From Algoriphagus chordae (lineage in GTDB: Bacteria > Bacteroidota > Bacteroidia > Cytophagales > Cyclobacteriaceae): 49,927 nucleotides of DNA. Below the pieces are notes generated by a model that made no database searches, was not told where the DNA came from, and worked only from the letters and a program-made list of their open reading frames with translations. The stretch lies in NCBI RefSeq assembly GCF_003254055.1, contig NZ_QKZT01000020.1, positions 39,816 through 89,742 on the forward strand, read 5' to 3'. Numbering within the stretch: the stretch's first letter is position 1; each line of letters begins with the position of its first letter. Shown here in pieces: positions 25,553 to 34,352 of this stretch. The position numbers and the translations under genes were made by a program.

Positions 25553-26376
25553 TGGATATTCAATCTTACATATCGTCAGGTAAACTGGAGCTTTTCCTTC
25601 TCGGAGAGCTGACGGAGCGAGAGCGTGAGGAAGTTTTGAGCCTTGCTAAGACTCATCCTCAGATCCAGCAGGAATTGGATGAGCTGGAGGAGACGATGTT
25701 CGCCTTTGATAATATGACTGGCAAAGCGCCACCTCAGGATCTGAAGGATAAGATTTTCTCTACACTAGAGCCTGACTTTATACTAAAGGAAGCGCCTAAG
25801 GCTTCTTCTGCGCCTGAGCAAACTAAAGTGGTGCCGATCTCTAGTCCATGGAAACCTTTTGCCATCGCAGCATCTATCGCGGCGATCGTAGCTTCGGGGG
25901 CAGCATTCTATTATGCTGACAAATATCAGGAGCGAAATGACCAGTTTACAGCCTTACTTCAGGATCAAAGCGTAATGGCTGATGATCTGAATCAGGTGAA
26001 TCAGGCCTACGATGAAAAGGATGCTCAGCTAAATGAATTTGTGGCTGGAAACTTCAAGCGTGTGGAGATGAGAGGCGAAGGTTTTGATATGCAGAAGGAT
26101 GCAAAAGTCGATGTGCTTTGGGATCAGAATGCAAGTAAAGTCTACGTGGCTGCAAATAACCTACATGACTTGAGTGAAGAGTTTGATTACCAGTTGTGGG
26201 CTATTGGAGACGATGGGCCAGTAGGTATCGGACTGGTGAACTCAGGTGAAAAACTGACGCTGCAGCAAATGGAAGCAGTAGCTCAAGCTGGTGCATTTGC
26301 CATCACTATTGAGCCAAAAGGAGGATCCAAAGCTCCTACTATGGAGAAGTTGGTTGTACTGGGAGAAGTGGTGTAG
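25552..26376 (+). CDS. Anti-sigma factor with RskA-like C-terminal domain
   Basis: A 274-residue membrane protein with a GTG start overlapping the sigma stop by one base, so translation is probably coupled. The N-terminal part (1-80: YISSGKLELFLLGELTERER) is a zinc-free anti-sigma domain. A membrane segment lies at about 101-121 (KPFAIAASIAAIVASGAAFYY), then a coiled-coil-like stretch (125-155). The periplasmic RskA domain follows (about 165-274: VDVLWDQNASKVYVAANNL, DYQLWAIGDDGPVGIGLV, AFAITIEPKGGS). It should hold the sigma factor at the membrane until a signal triggers release, often by proteolysis. Confidence 0.85.
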   Translation: MDIQSYISSGKLELFLLGELTEREREEVLSLAKTHPQIQQELDELEETMFAFDNMTGKAPPQDLKDKIFSTLEPDFILKEAPKASSAPEQTKVVPISSPWKPFAIAASIAAIVASGAAFYYADKYQERNDQFTALLQDQSVMADDLNQVNQAYDEKDAQLNEFVAGNFKRVEMRGEGFDMQKDAKVDVLWDQNASKVYVAANNLHDLSEEFDYQLWAIGDDGPVGIGLVNSGEKLTLQQMEAVAQAGAFAITIEPKGGSKAPTMEKLVVLGEVV

Positions 26377-26411
26377 AAACTTAAAATTGAAAATGATTTA
26401 ATTTATAATTG

Positions 26412-26437
26412 CCTGTTCTGAAAAGAGCAGGTTTTTT
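26412..26437 (+). terminator. Intrinsic terminator of the sigma/anti-sigma operon
   Basis: Stem CCTGTTCT (26412-26419), GAAA loop, AGAGCAGG (26424-26431), then T6. One G-T pair. Closely related sequences occur at 27334-27360 and in degraded form near 28920. Confidence 0.85.
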
Positions 26438-26614
26438 CATGAAAAGGAAAAATCCATTTCTATCAAAAGAAAAATAGGAAGGAAGTAACCCTAAGTAGAA
26501 ACTTAGAGTTAAACTTTTTTTAAGCTGCTTTTGAATCTTTATTTTAAAGTGGCAATCCCCAAAATTTAATAGGGTGTATGCCGTACATCTACAAAAATCA
26601 AAGAATCAAGCATT

Positions 26615-27310
26615 ATGAAGAAACTAGTATTCAGTATTTTATTTTCTTTTTTATCATTGTTTTCCTTTGCTCAATCAGGTCCTGATGAAGATCAATTGGG
26701 GGCTTGGTACATGTACTTTTTCAACAAATCATTCAACAATTCTCAATTCGGTATTCAAGGTGATGTACAATTTAGGCTATGGAGTCCAGTAAGTGATTTG
26801 GAACAATTGCTCCTCAGGTCTGGCATAACTTATACACCTGAAAATGCCGACATTCTATTCACCTTAGGATATGCCAATATTACGACTGGAGTATTTGGCG
26901 AATCTGATGAAACTGTCATGGAAAACAGGATTTATCAAGAAGCGCTTTTTCCCACCAAAGTAGGTCGGAGATTTCTCTTCACTCATCGATTTAGGTATGA
27001 GCAAAGATGGGTAGATACCCAGGATCTCCGAACCAGATATAGGTATAACCTTTTTCTTAATGTCCCTTTAAATGGTTCTGCTTTGGAAAAAGGAGTTGTT
27101 TATTTGGCGATGTATAATGAGATTTTCTTGAATGGCCAACGTGATATTGGTGAGGGAAGGACAGTTGAGGTTTTTGATAGAAATAGACTCTACTTGGGTG
27201 CAGGCTATGGTTTTCTGTCAAACCTTAGAGTACAAGGAGGCTGGATGTTGCAGACCACTGATAGTTGGAGCAAAGGCCAATTGCAATTTAGTTTACATCA
27301 TAAATTATGA
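26615..27310 (+). CDS. DUF2490 outer-membrane beta-barrel protein
   Basis: A 231-residue secreted protein: signal peptide MKKLVFSILFSFLSLFSFAQ, then alternating amphipathic strands rich in aromatic and Arg residues (LGAWYMYFFNKSFNNSQFGI, FRLWSPVSDLEQLLLRSGI, RFLFTHRFRYEQRWVDTQD, LRTRYRYNLFLNVPL, NRLYLGAGYGFLSNLRVQGG). This is the DUF2490 pattern, a small predicted outer-membrane barrel. Function unknown. It follows the anti-sigma operon's terminator and so has its own promoter; it could be a sigma target but nothing shows this. Confidence 0.8.
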   Translation: MKKLVFSILFSFLSLFSFAQSGPDEDQLGAWYMYFFNKSFNNSQFGIQGDVQFRLWSPVSDLEQLLLRSGITYTPENADILFTLGYANITTGVFGESDETVMENRIYQEALFPTKVGRRFLFTHRFRYEQRWVDTQDLRTRYRYNLFLNVPLNGSALEKGVVYLAMYNEIFLNGQRDIGEGRTVEVFDRNRLYLGAGYGFLSNLRVQGGWMLQTTDSWSKGQLQFSLHHKL

Positions 27311-27333
27311 TCGTGATTTGATCTCAATTTAGT

Positions 27334-27360
27334 CCGTTCTGAAAAGGGTAGGCTTTTTTT
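27334..27360 (+). terminator. Probable terminator of the DUF2490 gene
   Basis: CCGTTCT (27334-27340), GAAA loop, AGGGTAGG (27345-27352, wobble pairs and one bulge), then C and T7. It is a weaker relative of the terminator at 26412-26437. Confidence 0.6.
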
Positions 27361-27453
27361 AGAAAATGTTTTTTAAAAAAAAACTAAGTGATTATTTGGT
27401 TTTCAGTTTGTTTTTTTTTTTTAATTATATTTCAAACTAAAACTTATAACAAC

Positions 27454-27702
27454 ATGAAAAAAACATTCTTATCCCTAGTTTTTAGTTTTTTCTTTATAAG
27501 TGCTTTTGCATTGGAAGAAGAATCTAACTGTAATGGACCGGTCCCATTGCAAACATGTGAGAATACATTGGAGGTGTGGATCCAGATTTCTCAGAATTGC
27601 TGTAAAGGCTATATTGATATTGTAGACTGTGATGCTGGAGCATATAGGCTAATTAATGAAGAAGATGGGCCTAATTCATCTTGTGGGTTACCGGAACTAT
27701 AG
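27454..27702 (+). CDS. Small Cys-rich secreted protein of unknown function
   Basis: An 82-residue protein from the ATG at 27454, which gives a clean signal peptide (MKKTFLSLVFSFFFISAFA); a start 66 bp upstream would place an unlikely second hydrophobic stretch before it. The mature part of about 63 residues is acidic and contains six Cys (SNCNG, QTCEN, QNCCKG, VDCDAG, SSCGL), which could form disulfides or carry a modification. It is followed 48 bp later by a lipoprotein gene. A T-rich tract of more than 10 T lies upstream. I do not recognise the family. Confidence 0.55.
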   Translation: MKKTFLSLVFSFFFISAFALEEESNCNGPVPLQTCENTLEVWIQISQNCCKGYIDIVDCDAGAYRLINEEDGPNSSCGLPEL

Positions 27703-27750
27703 TTTTTTAGTAAATAGTTGGGGGGGAACCCCCACATTTTAAAGATAATT

Positions 27751-28863
27751 ATGAAAAAAACACTTTGGTTACTTACCTTCTCAATTTTTTTGAGCTGTAG
27801 CAAAGAAAATACATTAAAATCAGATTTTGAAATTGAATACGAAACGATTGATTTTCGTTTTGATTCTCTAGTACTTTCAAGTCAGGTTTCATATTTCCAC
27901 AATGTTGATTATGCCAGAAATAGAATTTTTGTTTTAAACCCATTCAGATATAGTATAGATACATTAAATTTTGCATCTGGAAGCTATTTGCAAGGAAAGG
28001 AAATAGATGTTGAAGGGCCATATTCAATAACAGGATTCGATTCATTTTTAAGTGATGAAATTCAAGCCAATTATTATTTTGGAAGTAATTTTTACTATTA
28101 TCTTAATCCTTTGAATGGGTTGAAGAAAAAACAGTATGGATTAGCAGGAGAGGAAACTATATATAAGGTTAAGCTTGGTTCGGAGTTTGGTAATTGCGTT
28201 CGTTGTTCTCAAACTAATCTCTTGTTATTATTCAATACTCTTGAAACTCAAGAAAAATTTTATTTTGCAACCCCGGAAAATTTTGATAACCAGAAAATTA
28301 CCTATTTAGAATTCAAGTTGTCAGATGTTTTATCATCATCTAAATTAGAGTTTTCCTTATCGGAGAAAAGTAAGGTAGTAAAAGATTCACATACTTATAT
28401 TCAAGAATTCGGGGATAAGTATTTAACCAGCTGGGATTTTCAAAGTAATATTCACATGCTAAATAAAAATGGGGAGATCCAATCTACAAAGGAGTTTGAG
28501 TCAAATTTATTTCCAAATCGAAAAGTGTTTTCACCGAGAGATCAAAAGATTACAAATCACCAAGATTTCATAGCAAAGTCTGCTGAGTGGAATAATGACG
28601 TCTCATATGGACCGATATATAAAGTGCCGAATTCAGATAACTATTTTAGACTTATAAAAGGCAAAACTTCCCATAGAACCAAGTTAGATGGAGGTATTTT
28701 TATATCTCTATTTGATTCTGAACTAAATAAGGTTGGGGAAAAATTAATTAATACAGATAAGCCAGATATGGGCTTAGAGTATTTCGTATTAAAATCTGGA
28801 ATCTATATTAAGAGAGTCACAGAATCTGAGGATAAGCTAAGCTTTTATAGATTAACTATTTAG
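27751..28863 (+). CDS. Lipoprotein with predicted beta-propeller fold (DUF4221/6-bladed type)
   Basis: A 370-residue lipoprotein. I chose the ATG at 27751, which gives the signal MKKTLWLLTFSIFLSCSKEN with the lipid Cys at residue 16; an upstream start at 27718 would add 11 residues. The body has repeated strand-like segments (FRFDSLVLSSQVSYFHNVDY, ARNRIFVLNPFRYSIDTLNF, NYYFGSNFYYYLNPLNGLKK, DNYFRLIKGKTSH) that fit a propeller of surface lipoproteins common in Bacteroidota. The AT content is higher than in neighbouring housekeeping genes. Co-transcription with the small Cys-rich gene before it is likely. Function unknown. Confidence 0.55.
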   Translation: MKKTLWLLTFSIFLSCSKENTLKSDFEIEYETIDFRFDSLVLSSQVSYFHNVDYARNRIFVLNPFRYSIDTLNFASGSYLQGKEIDVEGPYSITGFDSFLSDEIQANYYFGSNFYYYLNPLNGLKKKQYGLAGEETIYKVKLGSEFGNCVRCSQTNLLLLFNTLETQEKFYFATPENFDNQKITYLEFKLSDVLSSSKLEFSLSEKSKVVKDSHTYIQEFGDKYLTSWDFQSNIHMLNKNGEIQSTKEFESNLFPNRKVFSPRDQKITNHQDFIAKSAEWNNDVSYGPIYKVPNSDNYFRLIKGKTSHRTKLDGGIFISLFDSELNKVGEKLINTDKPDMGLEYFVLKSGIYIKRVTESEDKLSFYRLTI

Positions 28864-28989
28864 TAGTTCTGGTTAAATTCATTTGGACTAGCTTTTCTAA
28901 AAGAGTGTGAATTGAAAGGCCGATTCTCAAAAGAGCAGATTTTTTCATTTTCAGGAATTAGAGGCATCTTTAGGCTACCAATTTTACCT

Positions 28990-29448
28990 ATGGAACTCGA
29001 ACTCTCTACACCTGCTTTACTTTTTTCGGCGATTACACTTTTGATGCTTGCCTTTACCAATCGATTTTTGGCGATAGCCAGTCTAATCAGAGGACTTCAC
29101 AAGTCCTATCTGGAAGCAAAGGACAAGGATTCCATTGTCAAACAAATACATAATCTTAGACTTAGGTTGCGATTAATTAAAAACATGCAACTCTTTGGAG
29201 TTGCTAGCTTTTTGCTCTGTGTCATCTGCATGTATCTAGTGTTCCGAGGCTATACTGAAGCAGCCAACTGGGTGTTTGTTGGTAGCATGGGGTCTTTATT
29301 GATCGCTTTGGCTATTTCCATGTTTGAAATTCAGATCTCTACCAAAGCACTTACTTTGGAGTTGGGCGACATGGAGCAGATTTACAAAAAAGGCAGCTCA
29401 AGCCTAGATTTTATATTCAAAAAAGACTCAAAGAAAGATGAAGAATAG
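28990..29448 (+). CDS. DUF2721-like membrane protein
   Basis: About 152 residues from the ATG at 28990 (MELELSTPALLFSAITLLML), which is preferred to a TTG at 28912 because the stretch between them carries a degenerate terminator-like sequence. Three hydrophobic segments lie at about 8-24, 68-87 and 94-112. A charged helix sits between the first two (KSYLEAKDKDSIVKQIHNLR), as does the conserved LRLRLRLIKNMQLFG block, typical of DUF2721. Function unknown. The gene overlaps the GDPD gene by 11 bp, so it begins a three-gene operon. Confidence 0.75.
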   Translation: MELELSTPALLFSAITLLMLAFTNRFLAIASLIRGLHKSYLEAKDKDSIVKQIHNLRLRLRLIKNMQLFGVASFLLCVICMYLVFRGYTEAANWVFVGSMGSLLIALAISMFEIQISTKALTLELGDMEQIYKKGSSSLDFIFKKDSKKDEE

Positions 29449-30397
29449 GTTATTGTGGATTCCGTTTCTACTCCTAGTTTTTGGTTCATGTAGCCAAAAA
29501 CCTCTAGAGCAACAGGAAGTTCTTGCCGTAGATTCAGAAGTAGAAACGTCTGGAAATCATATCCAACTCAGTAGCGTAGATGAAGCTCGGGATTTTTATT
29601 CCTGGTCTTCGGATCGTATTCCGATGGTTTCTGCACATCGGGGAGGACCTTATCCAGGTTTTCCTGAAAATGCGATTGAGACTTTCGCCAACGTGGTGAA
29701 ATACACTCCGACGATTATTGAGTTGGATGTGGCGATGACCAAAGATGGGGTTTTGGTGCTCATGCACGATGATAAATTGGATAGAACGACGACTGGAAGA
29801 GGGCTGGTGAGTAATTCAACTTATCCTGAAATTCAAGAACTTTTCCTGAAAGATGAAGACGGGAATATTACTGATTTCAAAGTTCCAACTTTGGAAGAAG
29901 CTTTGATTTGGTCAAAGGGGAAAGCGCTTTTGACTGTTGATATCAAGCAGTCGGTGCCTTATGAAAAGATTGTTGAGGCAGTTCGAAGTACAGAGTCTGA
30001 AGCTCATGCAGCCCTGATTACTTATTCTATAGCCTCGGCCAAAAAGCTTCATTATATGGCACCAGAGCTGATGCTGTCGGTGACTATTCGGAATATGGAG
30101 GAGATTGAAAGATTTGAGGAAGCGGGCATTCCTTGGACTCGAGTGATTGCTTTTACGGGAGTAGCAGAGCGTCCTCAGGAATTTAATAAAGCCTTACACG
30201 AAAAAGGAGTGTTTACTATTTTGGGTGTTTTGGGCAACCTAGATGGAAGAGCTATCGCCCGTGGAGATCAGTTATATGCTAGTTTTGTGCAGAAGGGCGC
30301 AGATATCCTGGCAACGGATAGGCCTATTGAAGCTGCCGCTGCCATCAAGACTTTGGCTCCATCAACAAGTTCTAAATCCAAGTATTTCAAGAAATGA
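29438..30397 (+). CDS. Glycerophosphodiester phosphodiesterase family lipoprotein
   Basis: A 319-residue lipoprotein (lipobox VFGSC, Cys18) with a GDPD TIM barrel. Active-site residues: H67 and R68 (VSAHRGG), E78 (FPENAIETF), E95 and D97 (IIELDVAMTKDGVLVLMHDD), H110. The TTTGRG segment follows. The family hydrolyses glycerophosphodiesters to glycerol 3-phosphate and an alcohol. The lipid anchor places it in the periplasm, where it may recover phospholipid head groups. It overlaps the DUF2721 gene by 11 bp and the aldolase gene by 4 bp, indicating one operon. Confidence 0.85.
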   Translation: MKNRLLWIPFLLLVFGSCSQKPLEQQEVLAVDSEVETSGNHIQLSSVDEARDFYSWSSDRIPMVSAHRGGPYPGFPENAIETFANVVKYTPTIIELDVAMTKDGVLVLMHDDKLDRTTTGRGLVSNSTYPEIQELFLKDEDGNITDFKVPTLEEALIWSKGKALLTVDIKQSVPYEKIVEAVRSTESEAHAALITYSIASAKKLHYMAPELMLSVTIRNMEEIERFEEAGIPWTRVIAFTGVAERPQEFNKALHEKGVFTILGVLGNLDGRAIARGDQLYASFVQKGADILATDRPIEAAAAIKTLAPSTSSKSKYFKK

Positions 30398-31407
30398 TAA
30401 TTGACTTAAGAAGCGATACCGTCACTAAGCCGACGGCAGAAATGAAGGAGGCGATGTTTTCTGCTCCTGTGGGTGACGATGTTTTTGGTGAAGATCCTAC
30501 TGTGAATGCGCTGGAAGAGAAAGCGGCCAAGCTCTTTGGGATGGAAGCCGCGATTTTTTGCCCATCGGGTACCATGACCAATCAGATTGCAATCCGATTG
30601 CATACCCGAATTCAAACAGAAGTGATTTGCCATAAATATTCCCATATCTACCTCTATGAAGGTGGTGGAATTATGTCAAACTCTTTGGCCTCGGTCAATC
30701 TGCTCGAGGGAAATTTGGGGAAAATTACTGCAGCTCAGATCGAGGCTGCAATCAATCCAGATGATATTCATGCACCCGAGACAACTTTGGTTTCTTTGGA
30801 AAACACGATGAACAAGGGGGGAGGGAGTATTTACAGACTGGATGAGATTAAACCGATTCGTAAAATGTGTGATGAGCATGGTCTGAAGTTGCACCTGGAT
30901 GGAGCAAGATTGTTTAATGCCTTAGTAGAGTCTGGCGAAAGTCCAGCGGACTGGGGAGCTCAATTTGATACGATTTCTATATGCCTGAGTAAGGGCTTGG
31001 GCTGTCCGGTTGGTTCATTGCTTTTGGGTTCCAGGGCTGATATCAAGCGAGCCAGAAGAGTGAGAAAAGGTTTTGGTGGAGGGATGCGTCAAGTAGGATT
31101 TTTGGCTGCAGCAGGGATTTATGCACTTGATAATCATGTGAAGCGATTGAAAGAAGATCATGAGAGGGCAAGAGCTTTGGGAAAGATGCTTGGAAATTTG
31201 TCCTTTGTCTCAGAAGTTTTTCCTGTGGCGACGAATATTGTGATCGCAAGATTGGAAGGAATGTCTCCTGAAGAGTTCATGAAAAAGCTTGACGAACAAC
31301 AAATCAAATCCGTAAAATTCGGACCAGATCTGGTGAGGTTTGTGACTCACCTGAATTTTGGGGATGAGGAGTTGGGGGAGTTTGGGAAGAGGATTTCCAT
31401 GATTTAA
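30394..31407 (+). CDS. Low-specificity L-threonine aldolase
   Basis: A 337-residue PLP enzyme that splits threonine and allo-threonine to glycine and acetaldehyde. It begins IDLRSDTVTKPT, the family signature, followed by GDDVFGEDPTVNALE. PLP contacts include HLDGARLFNA (167-176) and the Schiff-base lysine K200 in SICLSKGLGCPVGS. The ATGA overlap with the GDPD stop codon suggests coupled translation. There is no obvious functional link with the two membrane-related genes before it. It is followed by repeat-rich intergenic DNA. Confidence 0.9.
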   Translation: MIIDLRSDTVTKPTAEMKEAMFSAPVGDDVFGEDPTVNALEEKAAKLFGMEAAIFCPSGTMTNQIAIRLHTRIQTEVICHKYSHIYLYEGGGIMSNSLASVNLLEGNLGKITAAQIEAAINPDDIHAPETTLVSLENTMNKGGGSIYRLDEIKPIRKMCDEHGLKLHLDGARLFNALVESGESPADWGAQFDTISICLSKGLGCPVGSLLLGSRADIKRARRVRKGFGGGMRQVGFLAAAGIYALDNHVKRLKEDHERARALGKMLGNLSFVSEVFPVATNIVIARLEGMSPEEFMKKLDEQQIKSVKFGPDLVRFVTHLNFGDEELGEFGKRISMI

Positions 31408-31808
31408 TAGTCATTTGTAGGACATCGTTCATGAATCAATCCTAGTAGTAATTGGTCTGAGAGGACACAGATCAGGACGTTAGTTTTTTTTAACGCAAAG
31501 TCGCCGAGAACGCAAGGAATATCGCAACGCTTGTTTATTGTATCCATCAGCCATTTATGTCTCCATGTTATCCTGCTTCTCCAGAAGCTGGATGTTTTTC
31601 AGTTGCTGGTAGGTGCCAAACATTTTTCGCCCATCATTCCTATTAGTAACTGGTCTGTGACGACACAGACTAGGGTGACGACTAAGGCGAAGGATGTGAA
31701 TATTTTTCACCCAACATTAAATGGTCTTTTTCTTTTGAACCCGCTTTTTTGTCAAAATCACAGGAATTATACTTTTTGCATCTTTGATAGGGGAACTCAT
31801 TCTTCACA
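31408..31808. repeat. Repeat-rich intergenic interval
   Basis: 401 bp with no supported gene. From left to right: a degenerate GGTCTG..CAGATC palindrome (31454-31473), a T-run and GC-rich tract (31483-31530), the A unit (about 31531-31640, containing GCTTCTCCAGAAGCTGGATG) and a GGTCTGTG..CACAGAC palindrome (31652-31671). The same blocks recur at 32.85-33.22 and 34.30-34.51 kb. The last 60 bp hold the candidate promoter of the DUF481 gene. Confidence 0.7.
31748..31778 (+). promoter_or_regulatory. Candidate Bacteroidota-type promoter of the DUF481 gene
   Basis: TTTG at 31748-31751, an 18-bp spacer, then TACTTTTTG at 31770-31778, one base longer than TAnnTTTG. It lies about 30 bp before the ATG at 31809. 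Confidence 0.4.
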
Positions 31809-32843
31809 ATGAATCGAAAACATCTACTGCTACTTTACTTTGTTTTTATGGGCATGGGCTTTTGTACCAATGTTTCTGCCCAGGATACGCTCTATACCAA
31901 ATACGGGGATGTCTTAATTGGTAAAATCGAAAAAATCACCTTCGAGAAACTCTATTTTAAAACGGCTTACAGAAGTTCAGCGGTAGATATTAAACTGAAT
32001 GAAATTGTCAATGTGACAAGCTCTGAGGATTTTCTCTTGAATGATATCCGAAATAAGAATTGGAAGGGGAGCTTGGTTTTGGATTCACTCAGTAACAACT
32101 TAATAGGAATCAAGACTCCTGATACAGTTTACTTTTTTGAGCCCAAGGAGATTTTTGAACTCACCAAGGACCAAAAGAAGAAATTCAAAGACAAGTTCAA
32201 GCTGGGAATTGATGCTGGCTACACTAGAGCCAAGTCCAACAGTTCTTTATCGCTTTCTCTGGGATTAACTGCTAGCTATAGGACTAGGAGGTGGGATACT
32301 GGTTTGGAATACAAAGATTATGGCGCAATTGTCGATTTAACTGTTATCGGTAGGACTTCCTTAGCCTATAATCTTTCCTATATTCTGCCAAAGGAATGGT
32401 TTTTTAATGGTAAAATACTCCTCTATTCCAGCACGGAACAGAGTTTGGATCTGAGACGGAACTTTACGCTTGGACTAGGTAAAAACCTGATTTATCGCCG
32501 GGCACAGCATCTTTCTGTTACTACAGGTCTGGTTTCTAACTATGAAAATTATAGCACCTCACCCGATGATTTTAATAGTACTGAAGGGATGTTTAACCTG
32601 AACTTTAATGGGAGAGTGATTGAGCATTTGGAGCTGACTTCAGATTGGACTTTTTTCAAAAGCTTTAATGACCGGGAGCGATACCGAAACAGTATAAGCC
32701 TGGATATTCGGTATATTTTTCTGCACCATTTCAATATAGGTATTCACTATGTGCTGAATACTGACAGCAAACCGCCAGTGGAGACTGCTAAGCGTGATTA
32801 TGTGTTTGAGATGAAGTTAGGTTGGACGCTTCAAAAAAGGTGA
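31809..32843 (+). CDS. DUF481 outer-membrane beta-barrel protein
   Basis: A 344-residue secreted protein with a signal peptide (to about residue 24, NVSAQD). An N-terminal small beta domain follows (26-130: TLYTKYGDVLIGKIEKITFE, IKLNEIVNVTSSEDF). The C-terminal DUF481 (YdiY-like) barrel of about 200 residues has alternating strands ending in an aromatic-rich terminus (KLGIDAGYTRAKSNSSLSLS, RRWDTGLEYKDYGAIVDL, FFNGKILLYSSTEQSLDLRR, FNIGIHYVLNTDSKPP). It should sit in the outer membrane; function is unknown. Monocistronic, between two repeat-rich intervals. Confidence 0.82.
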   Translation: MNRKHLLLLYFVFMGMGFCTNVSAQDTLYTKYGDVLIGKIEKITFEKLYFKTAYRSSAVDIKLNEIVNVTSSEDFLLNDIRNKNWKGSLVLDSLSNNLIGIKTPDTVYFFEPKEIFELTKDQKKKFKDKFKLGIDAGYTRAKSNSSLSLSLGLTASYRTRRWDTGLEYKDYGAIVDLTVIGRTSLAYNLSYILPKEWFFNGKILLYSSTEQSLDLRRNFTLGLGKNLIYRRAQHLSVTTGLVSNYENYSTSPDDFNSTEGMFNLNFNGRVIEHLELTSDWTFFKSFNDRERYRNSISLDIRYIFLHHFNIGIHYVLNTDSKPPVETAKRDYVFEMKLGWTLQKR

Positions 32844-33619
32844 TTTTTTAGGGTTGTCATGCTTCTACAGAAGCTTGATGTTTTTCAGTGGCTGGTAGGG
32901 GCGGAACATCTTTCGCCCATTATCATGTTTTTAGGATTTAGAGTTGGTCTGTGAGGACATAGACCAGGGTGAAAAACCTTTCGAGTATATGTTAATGTAT
33001 TGCCGTTTGTGGCGACCTACCTTCTCAGTAGGCAGGCACGAACAGCGGCCAGCTTTTTTTTACGCTGCTACTGTTATGTCGTTCGTAAGGATCTACCTAA
33101 CTGGCAGACGGGCACGAAGGGCGGCCATGATGATGTTTTTAGGATTGGTCTGTGAGGACACAGACCAGGGGCGTTTTTTTTTAACGCAGAGGCGGTGGGG
33201 ACGCTAAGAATATCGCAAAGATAGGTTGGTGTTTACTTCATAGAAGCATGTACTATAATCCAAATCTAGGTAGGCTCGAAATATTTTTCGCTCAACAATA
33301 TTGTGGGTTTTAAATTGCCTTGTGAGATCAGAGACCAAGCTGCGGAGACCAAGATAGCACTATTACAAAGTGCTTGATTTAGCTCTAGCTAGCAGAGCGA
33401 AAAGTAAGATTGGCTTAAAATTTGAGATAATGCGATAATCCATGAAAATAGTCTAATAGTGTTAGTTAAATATGGGTTAAGCATTAAATACTCATATATT
33501 TCAAATAGAATTAACAATTTTTAAAAATAAAATTTGGATTTTTACCAATAGATAAAAACGAGTAATATTTCATTTAACCCATTATTATATTTTCAAACAA
33601 ATTTTAAAACAGTAAGACC
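32844..33619. repeat. Repeat-rich intergenic interval
   Basis: 776 bp with no supported gene. It holds an A unit (32859-32930), the palindromes GGTCTGTGAGG..TAGACC (32946-32965) and GGTCTGTG AGGA CACAGACC (33147-33166), two B units (33001-33053, 33077-33127) and a T-run/GC tract (33173-33220). From about 33230 on it is plain AT-rich DNA in which I see no structure, leading to the porin-like gene. Confidence 0.7.
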
Positions 33620-34183
33620 ATGAAAAAAATTATCTTGAGTTTAGTTGTTGCACTAATAGTGAGCTTTGGTGTAAATGCTCAGGCTACCTTTAAGCCTGGA
33701 GTTGGCGTTAATTTTTCCAGTGTCTCGGATGCTGATGACGGAGTCAAAGGGAAAGCCGGATGGCAATTGGGAGGCAGTGTTGCCTTTGGAGAAAAGTTTT
33801 ATTTTGAGCCTGGTGTATTTTTTCAAAAGCAAGCCTTAGTGGATGAAAATACAACAGCTGATGATGATGTTGCTACATTTAATGGCATTAGAGTTCCAGT
33901 AGCTGTTGGATTAGATGTACTTGGGAATAACGATTCCTTATTTGGTCTGCGAGTTTTTGGTGGTGGATCTGGTTTTTTTGTAACCAAAGTATCTGACAAC
34001 TTGAACAAGGATGATATTGAAACTACTAAGTGGGGGGTATTCGCTGGAGCAGGTGTGGATATTACCTTTATTTATGTTGATCTATCTTATGAGTGGTCAT
34101 TGACAAATATCCAAAAGGATGTTAGTAACATTGATCTAGGTAAGTCAAGAGGATTGTACCTTACTGCAGGTTTCCGTTTCTAA
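33620..34183 (+). CDS. Porin-family outer-membrane beta-barrel protein
   Basis: A 187-residue secreted protein: signal peptide MKKIILSLVVALIVSFGVNA, then an eight-stranded barrel pattern (TFKPGVGVNFSSVSDADDGV, GWQLGGSVAFGEKFYFEPGV, GIRVPVAVGLDVLG, FGLRVFGGGSGFFVTK, KWGVFAGAGVDITFIYVDLS, LYLTAGFRF with C-terminal Phe). It fits the OmpA/PorT-like small barrel group. Its role is unknown. An AT-rich leader precedes it and a strong terminator follows. It is the last gene before the giant protein gene but is not in the same operon. Confidence 0.8.
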   Translation: MKKIILSLVVALIVSFGVNAQATFKPGVGVNFSSVSDADDGVKGKAGWQLGGSVAFGEKFYFEPGVFFQKQALVDENTTADDDVATFNGIRVPVAVGLDVLGNNDSLFGLRVFGGGSGFFVTKVSDNLNKDDIETTKWGVFAGAGVDITFIYVDLSYEWSLTNIQKDVSNIDLGKSRGLYLTAGFRF

Positions 34184-34203
34184 TAGGGGAGTTTACTTAC
34201 TTC

Positions 34204-34241
34204 AAAAAACCAGGTGGCTTATTAGCTACCTGGTTTTTTTT
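34204..34241 (+). terminator. Intrinsic terminator of the porin-like gene
   Basis: Arm AAAAAACCAGGTGGC (34204-34218), TTATTA loop, arm GCTACCTGG then T8. One wobble pair. A strong terminator that separates this gene from the giant gene downstream. Confidence 0.85.
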
Positions 34242-34299
34242 GTGGCTATTGCTTTTGGAGGTAAATGAGGGTGAGTTTTTTTCTAAGGCAGATGCTGTT

Positions 34300-34352
34300 T
34301 TGCCGTTCGTGGCGACCTACCTTCCCAGTAGGCAGGCACGAACGGCGGCAAT
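34300..34352. repeat. B-unit palindromic repeat (third copy)
   Basis: TGCCGTTCGTG and CACGAACGGC form the outer stem and CCTAC/GTAGG an inner stem. Copies at 33001-33053 and 33077-33127 share the design; the second is more degenerate. This is REP-like: palindromic, intergenic, with no coding content. Confidence 0.7.

Noticed and set aside
31531..31812. A 93-codon frame before the DUF481 gene.
   Set aside because: It lies across the A and C repeat blocks and the candidate promoter; similar frames arise in other copies of the same repeats.
32944..33207. An 87-codon frame after the DUF481 gene.
   Set aside because: It is made of C and B palindromic units and does not resemble a protein.
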